A stretch of 18,498 nt of DNA from Oscillospiraceae bacterium. Lineage in GTDB: Bacteria; Bacillota; Clostridia; Oscillospirales; Oscillospiraceae. How positions within the stretch are numbered: position 1 is the first letter of the stretch; the number at the start of each line of letters is the position of its first letter. The notes below the pieces were generated by a model. It was not told the DNA's origin. It ran no database searches and saw only the letters and a program-made list of their open reading frames with translations. Positions 1-7,933 of this stretch are shown here, one piece after another. The DNA lies in the NCBI GenBank assembly GCA_009776905.1, contig WRMX01000002.1, positions 15,724 to 34,221 on the forward strand, in the 5' to 3' direction. The translations under genes were made by a program, and so were the position numbers.

Positions 1-1919
1 GGATGAATGCCCTCAAATGCGCTCCTCGCGGGATTCGGCACCATGCCGAGAGCGTTCACGACGAAATCCGCTTTTATGGTCTGATAACTCCAGTCCTTGC
101 CCTCAATTTTCACGCCATCGTCGCTGACTTCGCGGATGACATGCCCGCCTATTAGCTTGACGTTATGGTCATCGAGCAGCTTCAGCAACATGCCTCTGAG
201 GCATACATTGGCGTCTTCGCCGAATCTTTCCTCGTCGATCATATCGACAACCGTCACATCGCAGCCTTCCATGCCGAGCGCCAGGGCTGACTCCAAGCCG
301 CTGAGTCCGCCCCCGCAGACAACGATCTTGCCTTCGACCTTCTGCCTGCCGGAGTCAATGTCCAGGACGCTGCATACTGTCGGCGAAGGGCATGTGCCCA
401 ATGGATGCAGCGCTTCGCGCAAATCGCTTTCATTGGCAGACCCGCCCATGCCGGGGATCGGCGGATTTGCCGCGACCCCGCCTATCGCGACGATAATCGC
501 ATCCGGCTTTTCCGCCAGCACAATTTCAGGCGTCGCTTCGGTATTGAAGCGTATATCAGCTCCGCATTCCATCGTCTCCCTGATTAGCCATTCGGTGTAT
601 CTGCGCAGGTCGTCTTTGAACGGCAGTTTGTCGATGTCGTGCAGCAGCCCGCCGAGCTTGTCGGTTTTTTCAAACAGCACGACTTTGTGCCCCTTTTCGG
701 CAAGCGTTCGCGCCGCTCCCGTGCCAGCTATGCCGCCGCCGATGACGACGACCTTTTTTTGCTTCAAAGCAGGCCACGGCCGGGAATATCTGTAGCTGCG
801 CCCTATCTTTGGATTAACGGCGCAATGGATATGGTAGCCAACGCCGCCTATGCAGTTCCAGCATCTGAGGCAGGGGGTCGCTTTTTCCGGTTCGCCGCGA
901 TATGATTTGTTGAGCATGTCCGGGTCGCTGATCAGGGCTCGCGCTATTGCGACCATGTCCGCGCTACCCTCGTCGATGATCCTGTCTGCTTGCTCCGCTG
1001 TGACGATACCGCCGACGACGCTTATTGGTATATTGATATCGGGGCATTGCTTCACTTGCCGCGAGAGAGGGGTGTTCGCGCCCTTGGGGTGGTAATACGG
1101 CGGCATGCAATAAAAGCTATTCTTTATGTCGACAATCATTCCGCAGGAAATTGTAACGAGGTCAATGTGCTGTTGGGCGACCTTCAGGAAGTCTATGACC
1201 TCGTCTATTTCCATGCCGCCTTCAATTTTTTCGTCGCCGCTGATTCTGAGCTCCACGACGAAATCGGTTCCGACGGCTTCTCTGACCGCTTGCAGGATCA
1301 TCAGCGGAAACCGGCATCTGTTGGCGAAGCTTCCTCCATACATGTCGGTGCGGTGATTGCTGAACGGAGATAGAAACTGCGCAATCAGATTGCCATGGGC
1401 GCCGTGGATCAAAACCCCGTCGAACCCGCAGCGTTTCAGCCGCAGCGCGCAATCGACAAAGCATGCGACAGTATGGTCGATGTCGTGTTGGTCCATTTCC
1501 CTGACATAATGGCCGCGCCCGGGAATCGATATGCTTGTGGGGGCGATCATTACCTCGTCGGTGCAGGCTGCGGGGTCCGCGCCGCGCCCTGCATGCACCA
1601 GCTCGACCGATATTTTGGCGCCGTGCCTGTGCGCCGCTTCCGCCATCCTGACGAGGCCGCCTACTTTGCGTTCGTTCGTCACGTCCAGTTCGGCGGGGTG
1701 GTCCGGCGCTGTTTCCCAGTTGACGGGGGTGGCGCCGATGTGGATGACTGCTGCGCCGGACTCTGCTTGTTGTTCGACGAAGTCGATGTATCCTTCGAGC
1801 GGTTCACCGAGCGAGTTTGTCATGTCGCAGACCATTGGGGAGAATTCCACGCGGTTTTTGTATGTGGTGTTGCCTATGCGGATTGGCGTGAACAGGTGTT
1901 TGTAGTTGTTGAATGTCAT
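1..1919 (-). CDS. Old Yellow Enzyme-family NADH:flavin oxidoreductase (2,4-dienoyl-CoA reductase/BaiCD type), C-terminus cut by window edge
   Basis: About 639 codons are present. The start is the ATG at 1919, preceded by a perfect GGAGGT 7 bases upstream. The N-terminus (MTFNNYKHLFTPIRIGN, then KNRVEFSPM) is the FMN-barrel opening of the OYE/TMADH family. Four cysteines follow the barrel: Cys350, Cys353, Cys356 and Cys366, the last in HCAVNP, where this family binds a [4Fe-4S] cluster. The 2-2-9 spacing is slightly tighter than the 2-3-11 of E. coli FadH. A GGGIAG dinucleotide fold begins near residue 394 (KKVVVIGGGIAG) and a second (VVCGGGLSG) lies further on, giving FAD and NAD(P)H binding. 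Family members reduce enoyl or enone double bonds with NAD(P)H by FMN/Fe-S/FAD electron relay in the cytoplasm. The substrate cannot be deduced. The gene is transcribed away from the carboxylase operon and the stop lies beyond the window. Confidence 0.93.
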   Translation of the reverse strand, partial: MTFNNYKHLFTPIRIGNTTYKNRVEFSPMVCDMTNSLGEPLEGYIDFVEQQAESGAAVIHIGATPVNWETAPDHPAELDVTNERKVGGLVRMAEAAHRHGAKISVELVHAGRGADPAACTDEVMIAPTSISIPGRGHYVREMDQHDIDHTVACFVDCALRLKRCGFDGVLIHGAHGNLIAQFLSPFSNHRTDMYGGSFANRCRFPLMILQAVREAVGTDFVVELRISGDEKIEGGMEIDEVIDFLKVAQQHIDLVTISCGMIVDIKNSFYCMPPYYHPKGANTPLSRQVKQCPDINIPISVVGGIVTAEQADRIIDEGSADMVAIARALISDPDMLNKSYRGEPEKATPCLRCWNCIGGVGYHIHCAVNPKIGRSYRYSRPWPALKQKKVVVIGGGIAGTGAARTLAEKGHKVVLFEKTDKLGGLLHDIDKLPFKDDLRRYTEWLIRETMECGADIRFNTEATPEIVLAEKPDAIIVAIGGVAANPPIPGMGGSANESDLREALHPLGTCPSPTVCSVLDIDSGRQKVEGKIVVCGGGLSGLESALALGMEGCDVTVVDMIDEERFGEDANVCLRGMLLKLLDDHNVKLIGGHVIREVSDDGVKIEGKDWSYQTIKADFVVNALGMVPNPARSAFEGIH

Positions 1920-1949
1920 AATTATACCTCCGGGAGATTAATTGGGGGT

Positions 1950-1978
1950 ATTTTATCATATTATTCTTATGGCGACAA
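1950..1978 (-). promoter_or_regulatory. Probable sigma-A promoter of the OYE-type gene
   Basis: On the minus strand, TTGTCG (1973-1978) is followed after 17 bases by TAAAAT (1950-1955). The -10 is preceded by TG one base away, an extended -10. It sits about 30 bases upstream of the ATG at 1919 and in front of the GGAGGT at 1926-1931. Confidence 0.5.
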
Positions 1979-2014
1979 TGGTGGTTGCCGGGCGTGAATT
2001 GTGGCCCGGTGTGC

Positions 2015-2044
2015 TTGACTCTTTTAGGTCTATTATGTTAATAT
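2015..2044 (+). promoter_or_regulatory. Probable sigma-A promoter of the biotin carboxylase operon
   Basis: TTGACT (2015-2020), an 18-base spacer, then TAATAT (2039-2044), with the coding start 40 bases downstream at 2085. A short hairpin, CCGGGC/GCCCGG with a 10-base loop (1988-2009), lies directly upstream of the -35 box. I see no BirA-type operator here. Confidence 0.6.
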
Positions 2045-2084
2045 GCATTATCGGTCGCAGAGCGGCCATATGGGGGGTGTGACT

Positions 2085-3584
2085 ATGGCGAAAGTATTGG
2101 AATTTGTCGATACGACGACCCGCGACGGTTCGCAAAGCAACTGGGCTGCCGGGATGCCCGTGGGCATGATGGAAGCGATTTTGGAAGATATCGACAAATC
2201 CGGGTTTAAGTCCATTTGCAGTCCGTTGATGCAATTGCAGTTCAAGAAGGTCATACGCGACCTCAAGGAAGACCCGTGGGCCATGGTGAGGATGTTTGCC
2301 GAAAAGGCGCCTCTGACAAAGAAGTGCGTGATTTTGCAACCTTCGCTATGGCCGTTTGATATTGTGAATTTCAACCGCGAGGCCGTCGAGCTTTTCACAA
2401 GGAAACTGGCGGAGATGGGCGCGCTGCAACGCGTGAAGATCACAGGCAATGTGATGGGACACAAGCACTACCATTGGTTTGTGCCTTTTTTGAAGAAGAA
2501 CGGCTTGGAGGTCGTTTTTGCGCTGTGCTATTATATTTCTCCCAGGCATACGGATGAATATTATGCCGAGAAGACGAGGATGATGGTGGATTACGGCGCC
2601 GACGTCATGTATTTGAAGGACGCTGGGGGATTGCTCGACATCGACAATGTCCGCCGAGTATATAACATCATGAAAGCAAACAGCGGGGATTTGCCGACGG
2701 AGATCCATAGCCATTGCACGACCGGCCTTGCCGATGCCGTGTATGTGGAGGCGATGAAGCTGGGGTGCGATGCTTATCATGTCGCGCTCCCGCCGCTTGC
2801 GGAGGGAACTGCGCAGCCATCGGTTTTCACAGTCGCCGAGAATGCGAAGGCGCTCGGATTTGACGTGAACCTCGACCTCGACAGGCTGCAGCATGCCTCA
2901 AAGAAGCTATATGCAATGGCTAAGGAGGCCGGGCTGCCGACATTCGGGCCGACGCGGTATAAGGTCGCGCAATATCAACACAGGATTCCGGGCGGGGTCA
3001 TTTCCAATATGATTCATCAGCTCAAGGAGCTTAGGCTGGAAAACAGGGTCGACGAGGTCATGGAGGAGGTCATCCGCGTCTGCGCGGAGACCGGGGAGCC
3101 GCATATGATCACGCCATATTCGCAATTTGTTTGCACGCAGGCCGCGATCAATGTCGCTCTTGGGGAGAGGTATAAGGTCGTCATCGATGAATATATCCAG
3201 TTTGCGCTTGGGAATTACAGCGAGGATTCAGGGTATTTGGAGATGGACCAAAACTTGAAGGACCATTTCTTGAGCCTGCCGCGCGCGAAGGAGCTTGCGG
3301 CGCAGACGAAGGCGCAGGAAGAGGCGCAGAACATGCCTCTTTCGGAATTTCGGAAGCAGTTTGGGACGAATCTTTCGGACGAGGAGTTTTTGTTGCGGTA
3401 TATTATGAATGGGACAAAAGAGATCGATGTTATGCGAGAGGCGACGAAGGACCGGCCATGGCGGACGTTTTCGTGCGTCGATTCGCCGATCCTCGACCTT
3501 ATTGACGAATTGGAAAAGCAGCCCCATATCACGCAGGTGCAGGTCAGACAGGGGGATGCGAGCCTGACGCTGCGGCGCGGTTAG
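2085..3584 (+). CDS. Biotin-dependent carboxyltransferase subunit (HMGL-like; pyruvate carboxylase B / oxaloacetate decarboxylase alpha type)
   Basis: A 499-residue protein that would move CO2 from carboxybiotin to an acceptor in a metal-containing TIM barrel. The signature of the pyruvate carboxylase/transcarboxylase 5S family is visible: DTTTRDGSQS at residues 9-18, with Asp14 as metal ligand. Lys178 in YLKDAGG is the expected carbamylated lysine, and His208 and His210 in IHSHCTTG are metal ligands. QYQHRIPGGVISNM marks the second conserved domain. The start is the ATG at 2085, preceded by GGGGGGTG; two upstream in-frame ATGs lack a good site. No fused biotin domain is present; that is the next gene. 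The last ~28 residues form a helix-hairpin resembling the AccB N-terminus. The usual HQSLLATR is replaced by GSQSNWAAG, so pyruvate as acceptor is plausible but unproven. Confidence 0.9.
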   Translation: MAKVLEFVDTTTRDGSQSNWAAGMPVGMMEAILEDIDKSGFKSICSPLMQLQFKKVIRDLKEDPWAMVRMFAEKAPLTKKCVILQPSLWPFDIVNFNREAVELFTRKLAEMGALQRVKITGNVMGHKHYHWFVPFLKKNGLEVVFALCYYISPRHTDEYYAEKTRMMVDYGADVMYLKDAGGLLDIDNVRRVYNIMKANSGDLPTEIHSHCTTGLADAVYVEAMKLGCDAYHVALPPLAEGTAQPSVFTVAENAKALGFDVNLDLDRLQHASKKLYAMAKEAGLPTFGPTRYKVAQYQHRIPGGVISNMIHQLKELRLENRVDEVMEEVIRVCAETGEPHMITPYSQFVCTQAAINVALGERYKVVIDEYIQFALGNYSEDSGYLEMDQNLKDHFLSLPRAKELAAQTKAQEEAQNMPLSEFRKQFGTNLSDEEFLLRYIMNGTKEIDVMREATKDRPWRTFSCVDSPILDLIDELEKQPHITQVQVRQGDASLTLRRG

Positions 3585-3730
3585 ACAGGGGTGTCGGCTT
3601 GATGCGGCGGCGCGGCGGATATGTTGAGTGATGCGAGGTTGGAGCTGCGGCGCGGTTAGACAGGGGTGTCGGCTTGATGCGGCAGCGCGGCGGTACGGCG
3701 GAGTGATGCGAGGTTGGAGCTGCGGCGCGG
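3570..3730. repeat. 75-bp tandem duplication spanning the 3' end of the carboxyltransferase gene
   Basis: Two near-identical 75-base units (3570-3644 and 3645-3719) are followed by an 11-base start of a third (3720-3730). The first unit begins inside the coding region (CTGCGGCGCGG encodes the final LRRG) and carries the TAG stop at 3582-3584, so the gene tail and stop are repeated downstream. An older diverged copy seems to precede unit 1 inside the gene (around 3555). The repeat fills most of the 180-base gap before the biotin carrier gene. I see no promoter or terminator in that gap. Confidence 0.9.
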
Positions 3731-3764
3731 CGAATAGGCAAAAGAGTTGAATGGAGGGTTTTTT

Positions 3765-4436
3765 GTGAGCAATATCTTGAACTTTTTTGATGGTGATGAT
3801 ATTGGGGAGATTTCTGCGCTTATCGATAAGCTGGAGAAATCGTCATTTGATTATTTGAAACTGGAACGCGACGGGGTCTGCATTGTCATAGGGAAAAACG
3901 GAGCTGGGGATGCGGGCGCGGGAAATGTAGAGATTGCAGGCAGCATGGGCGTTTCGAATGCAGCGAGCGCGGTCTCGGCTGGAGGCAGAGTCGCGGGCAG
4001 AGTCGCGGGCGGAGTCGCCGGCAGCCATAATGCTGCTGAAATGGGAGCAAGCGTGAGCATCGGCAACATTGGAGCCCCCGGAACCTCCGGAATCTCCGGG
4101 AATCTCGAAACCCACGGAACTTCCGAACCCCCCGGAATCTCCGGAACTCCCGAAACCCCCGGAACCCCCGTTAATGGTGAAATCGTTGAGCAGGACGGAT
4201 ATGTCATCGTCAGATCGCCTAATTACGGGTTGTTCTATACCCAATCGGAGCCGGGAGCCCCGCCATATACCCACGTCGGAGCCATGATCAAAGCGGGCGA
4301 CACCGTGGGTTTGTTGGAAACGATGAAAACATTTACGGCGATATCGTCGCCGACGGATGGCGAAGTGTCCGCAATATATGTCGTCAACGAAGAGACATTG
4401 GAACCGGGCCAACCGCTCATGTCGATACAAATATGA
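3765..4436 (+). CDS. Biotin carboxyl carrier protein (BCCP) with long low-complexity linker
   Basis: A 223-residue protein that carries covalent biotin between the carboxylase and carboxyltransferase sites. The C-terminal biotinyl/lipoyl domain is clear: GDTVGLLETMKTFTAISSPTDG, with biotinylatable Lys188 in ETMKT (most BCCPs have EAMKM), ending EPGQPLMSI. The N-terminal ~45 residues (LIDKLEKSSFDYLKLERDGVCIVIG) match the AccB N-terminal helix-hairpin. Between them lies a Gly/Ala/Pro/Ser/Thr/Glu-rich linker of roughly 90 residues, much longer than usual. I chose GTG 3765 because GGAGGG ends exactly 6 bases upstream; a TTG at 3747 is in frame but has no such site. The stop overlaps the next start as ATGA, indicating translational coupling with the biotin carboxylase. 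Confidence 0.92.
   Translation: MSNILNFFDGDDIGEISALIDKLEKSSFDYLKLERDGVCIVIGKNGAGDAGAGNVEIAGSMGVSNAASAVSAGGRVAGRVAGGVAGSHNAAEMGASVSIGNIGAPGTSGISGNLETHGTSEPPGISGTPETPGTPVNGEIVEQDGYVIVRSPNYGLFYTQSEPGAPPYTHVGAMIKAGDTVGLLETMKTFTAISSPTDGEVSAIYVVNEETLEPGQPLMSIQI
3985..4172. repeat. Low-complexity repeats encoding the BCCP linker
   Basis: Around 3985-4023, three 12-base units encode GRVA/GRVA/GGVA. From 4071 to 4172, short units built on CCCGGAA and TCTCCGGAA encode alternating PGTSG, SGIS, SGTP and TPGT stretches. Both keep the reading frame, so the linker seems to vary in length by unit slippage without breaking the protein. Confidence 0.8.
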
Positions 4437-5779
4437 AGATATATAGCATGATTATTGCGAACCGAGGAGAAATCGCGGTCAGGATCATCAGAACGTGCCG
4501 TGTTTTAGGCATTGAGACGATTCTCGCGGCCTCGGAAGCGGACGAAGAATCGATGGCAGCGAGGCTTGCTGACAGGACCATCATCATCGGGCCTCCACCA
4601 ACGTCCACATATTTAAATGTCGATTTGATGGTGCAGGCTGCTTTGGAGATGAGGGCGCAGGCGCTCCACCCGGGATATGGGTTTCTTTCTGAAAGAGCCG
4701 AGCTGGCGCAAGCGTGCGCTGACAAGGGCATCATTTTCGTCGGGCCGAAGGCGGAGCATATCGAAAAGATGGGGAATAAGCTGGCGGCGCGCATGATTGC
4801 CATTGAATGCGGCGTGCCAGTCGTGCCGGGGTCAGAAAAAATCGATTCATATGAACATGCCCGCAGGGTCGCCGATGCGATCGGGTTTCCTGTGATATTA
4901 AAGGCTGCCGCAGGAGGCGGCGGGCGCGGAATGAAGATAGTGACCGCAGAAGACGCAACGTCGATGAAGCAGTTATATGACGAAGCATCCGCCGAGGCTG
5001 CAGCGGCATTTGGCGACGGGACGCTTTATATCGAGAAATACATCACGCATGCGCGCCATATCGAGGTTCAGATATTGGGCGACAAAAACGGAGAGGCCGT
5101 GCATCTCGGAGAACGTGACTGCTCCACTCAACGCCGCCACCAGAAATTGATCGAGGAGGCTGGCGCGCCGAATATTTCCGATGCCTTGCGCAATGACATT
5201 TGCGACGCGGCGGTCCGCCTTGTAAAGAGCATCTCATACGAAAACGCGGGCACTGTGGAGTTTGTTTATGATATTGACGAGGAAAAGTATTATTTCCTCG
5301 AAATGAACACGCGGATTCAAGTGGAGCATCCTGTGACGGAGATGGTGACGGGCATCGACATCGTGCGCGAGCAGATCAACATTGCCTCCGGCGGAGGGCT
5401 GCCGTTCGCGCAAGGCGACATTTCTTTCAGAGGGCATGCTTTCGAGTGCCGCATTAATGCGGAGGACCCTTTCGCGGGCTTTCGCCCGACGCCGGGCGTC
5501 ATCACCGGATGGGAGATGCCGCAAGGCCCGGGCGTCCGAGTGGATACGCATTGTTATCATGGGTATAAGGTTCCGTTCTTTTATGATTCGCTCATCGCAA
5601 AGATTATAGTCCACGGAGACGACCGCGAGCATGCGCGGCGGAGAATGGTGGCAGCGCTTGACGAAATCGTTGTCGACGGCATCTCCACGACCGCGCCGTT
5701 TTTGTCTGAGGTGCTGACGGCAAGCGATTTTATAGACGGGCGGGTCCATACGCGGATATTGGATGGGTTGATGGGCTGA
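4433..5779 (+). CDS. accC: Biotin carboxylase subunit
   Basis: A 448-residue protein, the usual size for a free-standing biotin carboxylase, which carboxylates BCCP-biotin from bicarbonate and ATP. The N-terminus MIIANRGEIAVRI and HPGYGFLSE are family hallmarks. The ATP-grasp fold shows Lys157, the glycine loop GGGGRGM at 161-167, the EKYITHARHIEVQILGD segment, HLGERDCSTQRRHQKLIEEAGA, and FLEMNTRIQVEHPVTEMVTG with the catalytic glutamates and arginine. The ATG overlaps the BCCP stop by four bases (ATGA). The carboxyltransferase and BCCP genes come just before it, so the three make one enzyme. No AccA/AccD is nearby, so this trio is more likely a keto-acid-type carboxylase than acetyl-CoA carboxylase. 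Confidence 0.96.
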   Translation: MKIYSMIIANRGEIAVRIIRTCRVLGIETILAASEADEESMAARLADRTIIIGPPPTSTYLNVDLMVQAALEMRAQALHPGYGFLSERAELAQACADKGIIFVGPKAEHIEKMGNKLAARMIAIECGVPVVPGSEKIDSYEHARRVADAIGFPVILKAAAGGGGRGMKIVTAEDATSMKQLYDEASAEAAAAFGDGTLYIEKYITHARHIEVQILGDKNGEAVHLGERDCSTQRRHQKLIEEAGAPNISDALRNDICDAAVRLVKSISYENAGTVEFVYDIDEEKYYFLEMNTRIQVEHPVTEMVTGIDIVREQINIASGGGLPFAQGDISFRGHAFECRINAEDPFAGFRPTPGVITGWEMPQGPGVRVDTHCYHGYKVPFFYDSLIAKIIVHGDDREHARRRMVAALDEIVVDGISTTAPFLSEVLTASDFIDGRVHTRILDGLMG

Positions 5780-5824
5780 TTGGTTGATAGGTATTGCTGG
5801 GCTTTTGAGTTTTAGAGGACACAT

Positions 5825-7918
5825 GTGTTGATATTGGGGGGCGCTTGTTTGGAACGATTTGCAAATGCGATCATCCGCCATAAAAAGGCGGTCATTGTTG
5901 TATTTGTCATCGCTGTTGCAATATGCGCCTTGTTTTCCACGACAATCAACGTCAAATATAATATGGCGGAATACCTCCCTAAAGATGCGCAGTCCACGCA
6001 GGCGCTGTCGCTGCTCAATGAGGAGTTTACGCATTCGCTCCCGAACGCCAGCGTGACGGTTTGGAACGTATCTTTGATGGAAGCACTGGCATTTAAGCAT
6101 GAGCTGCAAGGGCTTGAGCACGTCGTCGAAGTGCTTTGGCTCGATGATGTTGCCGATTTGCTGCAGCCTTTGGAAATGGGAAGCAAGAGCACGATCGAGA
6201 ATTATTATAAGGGCAACACGGCATACTATTCCGTCGTTATTTTAAGAGGGAGCGAAAAGGAAGGCGTCGGAGAAATCCGGGGGCTTTTGGGCGACAGGGG
6301 GACGTTGAGCGGCGATGCGACGGAAATCGAGTTTGTCCAAACTGCCGCCGGAAACGAAGTTAAAAATGCGATGCTCATCCTAGTGCCGCTTATAATCATC
6401 ATACTCATCATCACGACGACTTCATGGATAGAGCCATTGCTCTTTTTCGTCTCGATTGGTATATCTGTCATATTGAACATCGGTACGAACGCGTTTGGCG
6501 AAGGGGTCAGCTTCTTGACGAATGCCGTGACGCCCATTCTACAGATGGCCGTGTCGCTCGATTATGCGATTTTCCTGCTGCATAGTTTTGGCAAGCACCG
6601 CAAAGAGTGCGAGAGCGTCGAAATTGCGATGGGATTGGCAATCAGGGAGAGCTTCAGCACCGTCGCCGCGAGCGCGTCAACGACGCTCTTTGGGTTTATG
6701 GCGTTATTGTCCATGAAGTTCCGCCTGGGCGCGGATTTGGGCATGAGCCTTGCGAAAGGCATAGTTTTCAGCTTCGTTTCGGTGATGATATTTTTGCCGG
6801 CGCTCACGCTTTGCATTTACAAAGTAATCGACAAGACGCAGCACCGCGAAATTCTGCCGTCATTTGCCAATATCAGAAAGGTTTTGCGAAAGCTGTCGAT
6901 TCCTGCCATAATAATCATAATCTTGATTATCGTGCCGTGTTTCCTGGGCCAGTCGCGGACCGATTTCCTATATGGCTACCAGGCTGCATATAAGGAAATG
7001 ACAAGCGGCGCGGCTGAAGGGGAGACTACGGCCGAAGGGGAGGCCATGGCCGAAGGGGAGGCCACGGCTTCCGATTCCACTGTCATGGTGCTGCTTGTGC
7101 CGAAGGGCGATGTGGTCCGGGAGGAGCTGCTGAGCAACAGTTTGATGGAGATTCCGCATGTCACGTCCGTGCTTTCATACGCGAGGACAGTAGGGTCGGG
7201 GATTCCGCCGGAATACCTTGACGATTCGATTATTGGGCAGTTTTATTCCGATAGTTTTGCCAGAATGGTCATATATATCGACACTCCTCAGGAGGGAGAC
7301 GCGGCGTTTGCAACTGTTGAGAATATCAACGCCGCTGCTGCGGAATATTATCCCGAAGGTGCGTTTTCAGCAGGCCAGAGCGCCAATCTTTATGACATAA
7401 AAACGGTCGTGCAGAGCGACAATAAAGTTACGAACCTCATTGCGATTATCGCGATTTTCCTCGTGCTACTGGTGACTTTCCGGTCGGCCACGCTCCCGTT
7501 CATTTTGCTCTTCACCATTGAAGCTGCCATATGGATCAATCTTTCGATTCCATATTTTACCGGGGTGCCCATCAACTATGTGGGGTATCTTGTTTTAAAC
7601 ACCGTGCAGCTCGGCGCGACTGTGGATTATGCAATATTGCTGACTGTGACATATAGGCGCAACCGCAGGACATTGGAGAAAGACGAGGCGATGCATGCTG
7701 CGCTCGGGAGTTCGTTCAGGTCCATTATTGTTTCCGCAGCGACGATGGCTATGGCAGGGTTTACGCTGGCGGGGACTTCGACGAATCCGTTGATAGTCGA
7801 TATCGGGAAGCTTTTGGGGCGCGGGACGATATTGTCCATGGTGATGGTCGTGGTGTTTATGCCTGCTGTGCTTGTGGGGTTGGACAGGGCGATCGGGAAG
7901 ACAACGTTGGGTGGTTGA
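5825..7918 (+). CDS. MMPL/RND-family membrane transporter
   Basis: A 697-residue protein with the RND plan twice over: one membrane helix, a large outer loop, then five helices. TM1 is near residues 18-38 and TM2-6 near 182-340; the second half starts near residue 360 (IPAIIIIILIIVPCFLG). The proton-relay pairs typical of MmpL proteins are present in both halves: Asp246-Tyr247 (VSLDYAIFL) and Asp601-Tyr602 (ATVDYAILL). Such proteins use the proton gradient to export lipids or hydrophobic compounds; the substrate here is unknown. The second outer loop contains a threefold AEGEAx repeat. GTG 5825 follows AGAGGA at 5814-5819; TTG 5849 (MERFANAIIRHKK) with GGGGGG 7 bases upstream is an equally plausible start. 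It lies 45 bases after the biotin carboxylase, probably in the same transcript. Confidence 0.9.
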   Translation: MLILGGACLERFANAIIRHKKAVIVVFVIAVAICALFSTTINVKYNMAEYLPKDAQSTQALSLLNEEFTHSLPNASVTVWNVSLMEALAFKHELQGLEHVVEVLWLDDVADLLQPLEMGSKSTIENYYKGNTAYYSVVILRGSEKEGVGEIRGLLGDRGTLSGDATEIEFVQTAAGNEVKNAMLILVPLIIIILIITTTSWIEPLLFFVSIGISVILNIGTNAFGEGVSFLTNAVTPILQMAVSLDYAIFLLHSFGKHRKECESVEIAMGLAIRESFSTVAASASTTLFGFMALLSMKFRLGADLGMSLAKGIVFSFVSVMIFLPALTLCIYKVIDKTQHREILPSFANIRKVLRKLSIPAIIIIILIIVPCFLGQSRTDFLYGYQAAYKEMTSGAAEGETTAEGEAMAEGEATASDSTVMVLLVPKGDVVREELLSNSLMEIPHVTSVLSYARTVGSGIPPEYLDDSIIGQFYSDSFARMVIYIDTPQEGDAAFATVENINAAAAEYYPEGAFSAGQSANLYDIKTVVQSDNKVTNLIAIIAIFLVLLVTFRSATLPFILLFTIEAAIWINLSIPYFTGVPINYVGYLVLNTVQLGATVDYAILLTVTYRRNRRTLEKDEAMHAALGSSFRSIIVSAATMAMAGFTLAGTSTNPLIVDIGKLLGRGTILSMVMVVVFMPAVLVGLDRAIGKTTLGG
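7013..7066. repeat. Three 18-bp units in the transporter outer loop
   Basis: Units at 7013-7030, 7031-7048 and 7049-7066 share GCYGAAGGGGAGRCY and encode AEGETT, AEGEAM and AEGEAT (residues 397-414). The repeat is in frame and adds an acidic, probably flexible stretch to the second large loop. Confidence 0.85.
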
Positions 7919-7933
7919 AAGAGAGGTATGTTT

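Noticed and set aside
97..1905. Several long plus-strand open frames under the minus-strand OYE gene
   Set aside because: They overlap a well-conserved flavoenzyme read on the other strand, have no family motifs and lack ribosome sites; they are GC-driven shadows.
3544..3741. Minus-strand 65-codon frame with repeated RAAAPTSHHS
   Set aside because: It is the reverse reading of the 75-bp tandem repeat, with no start signal.
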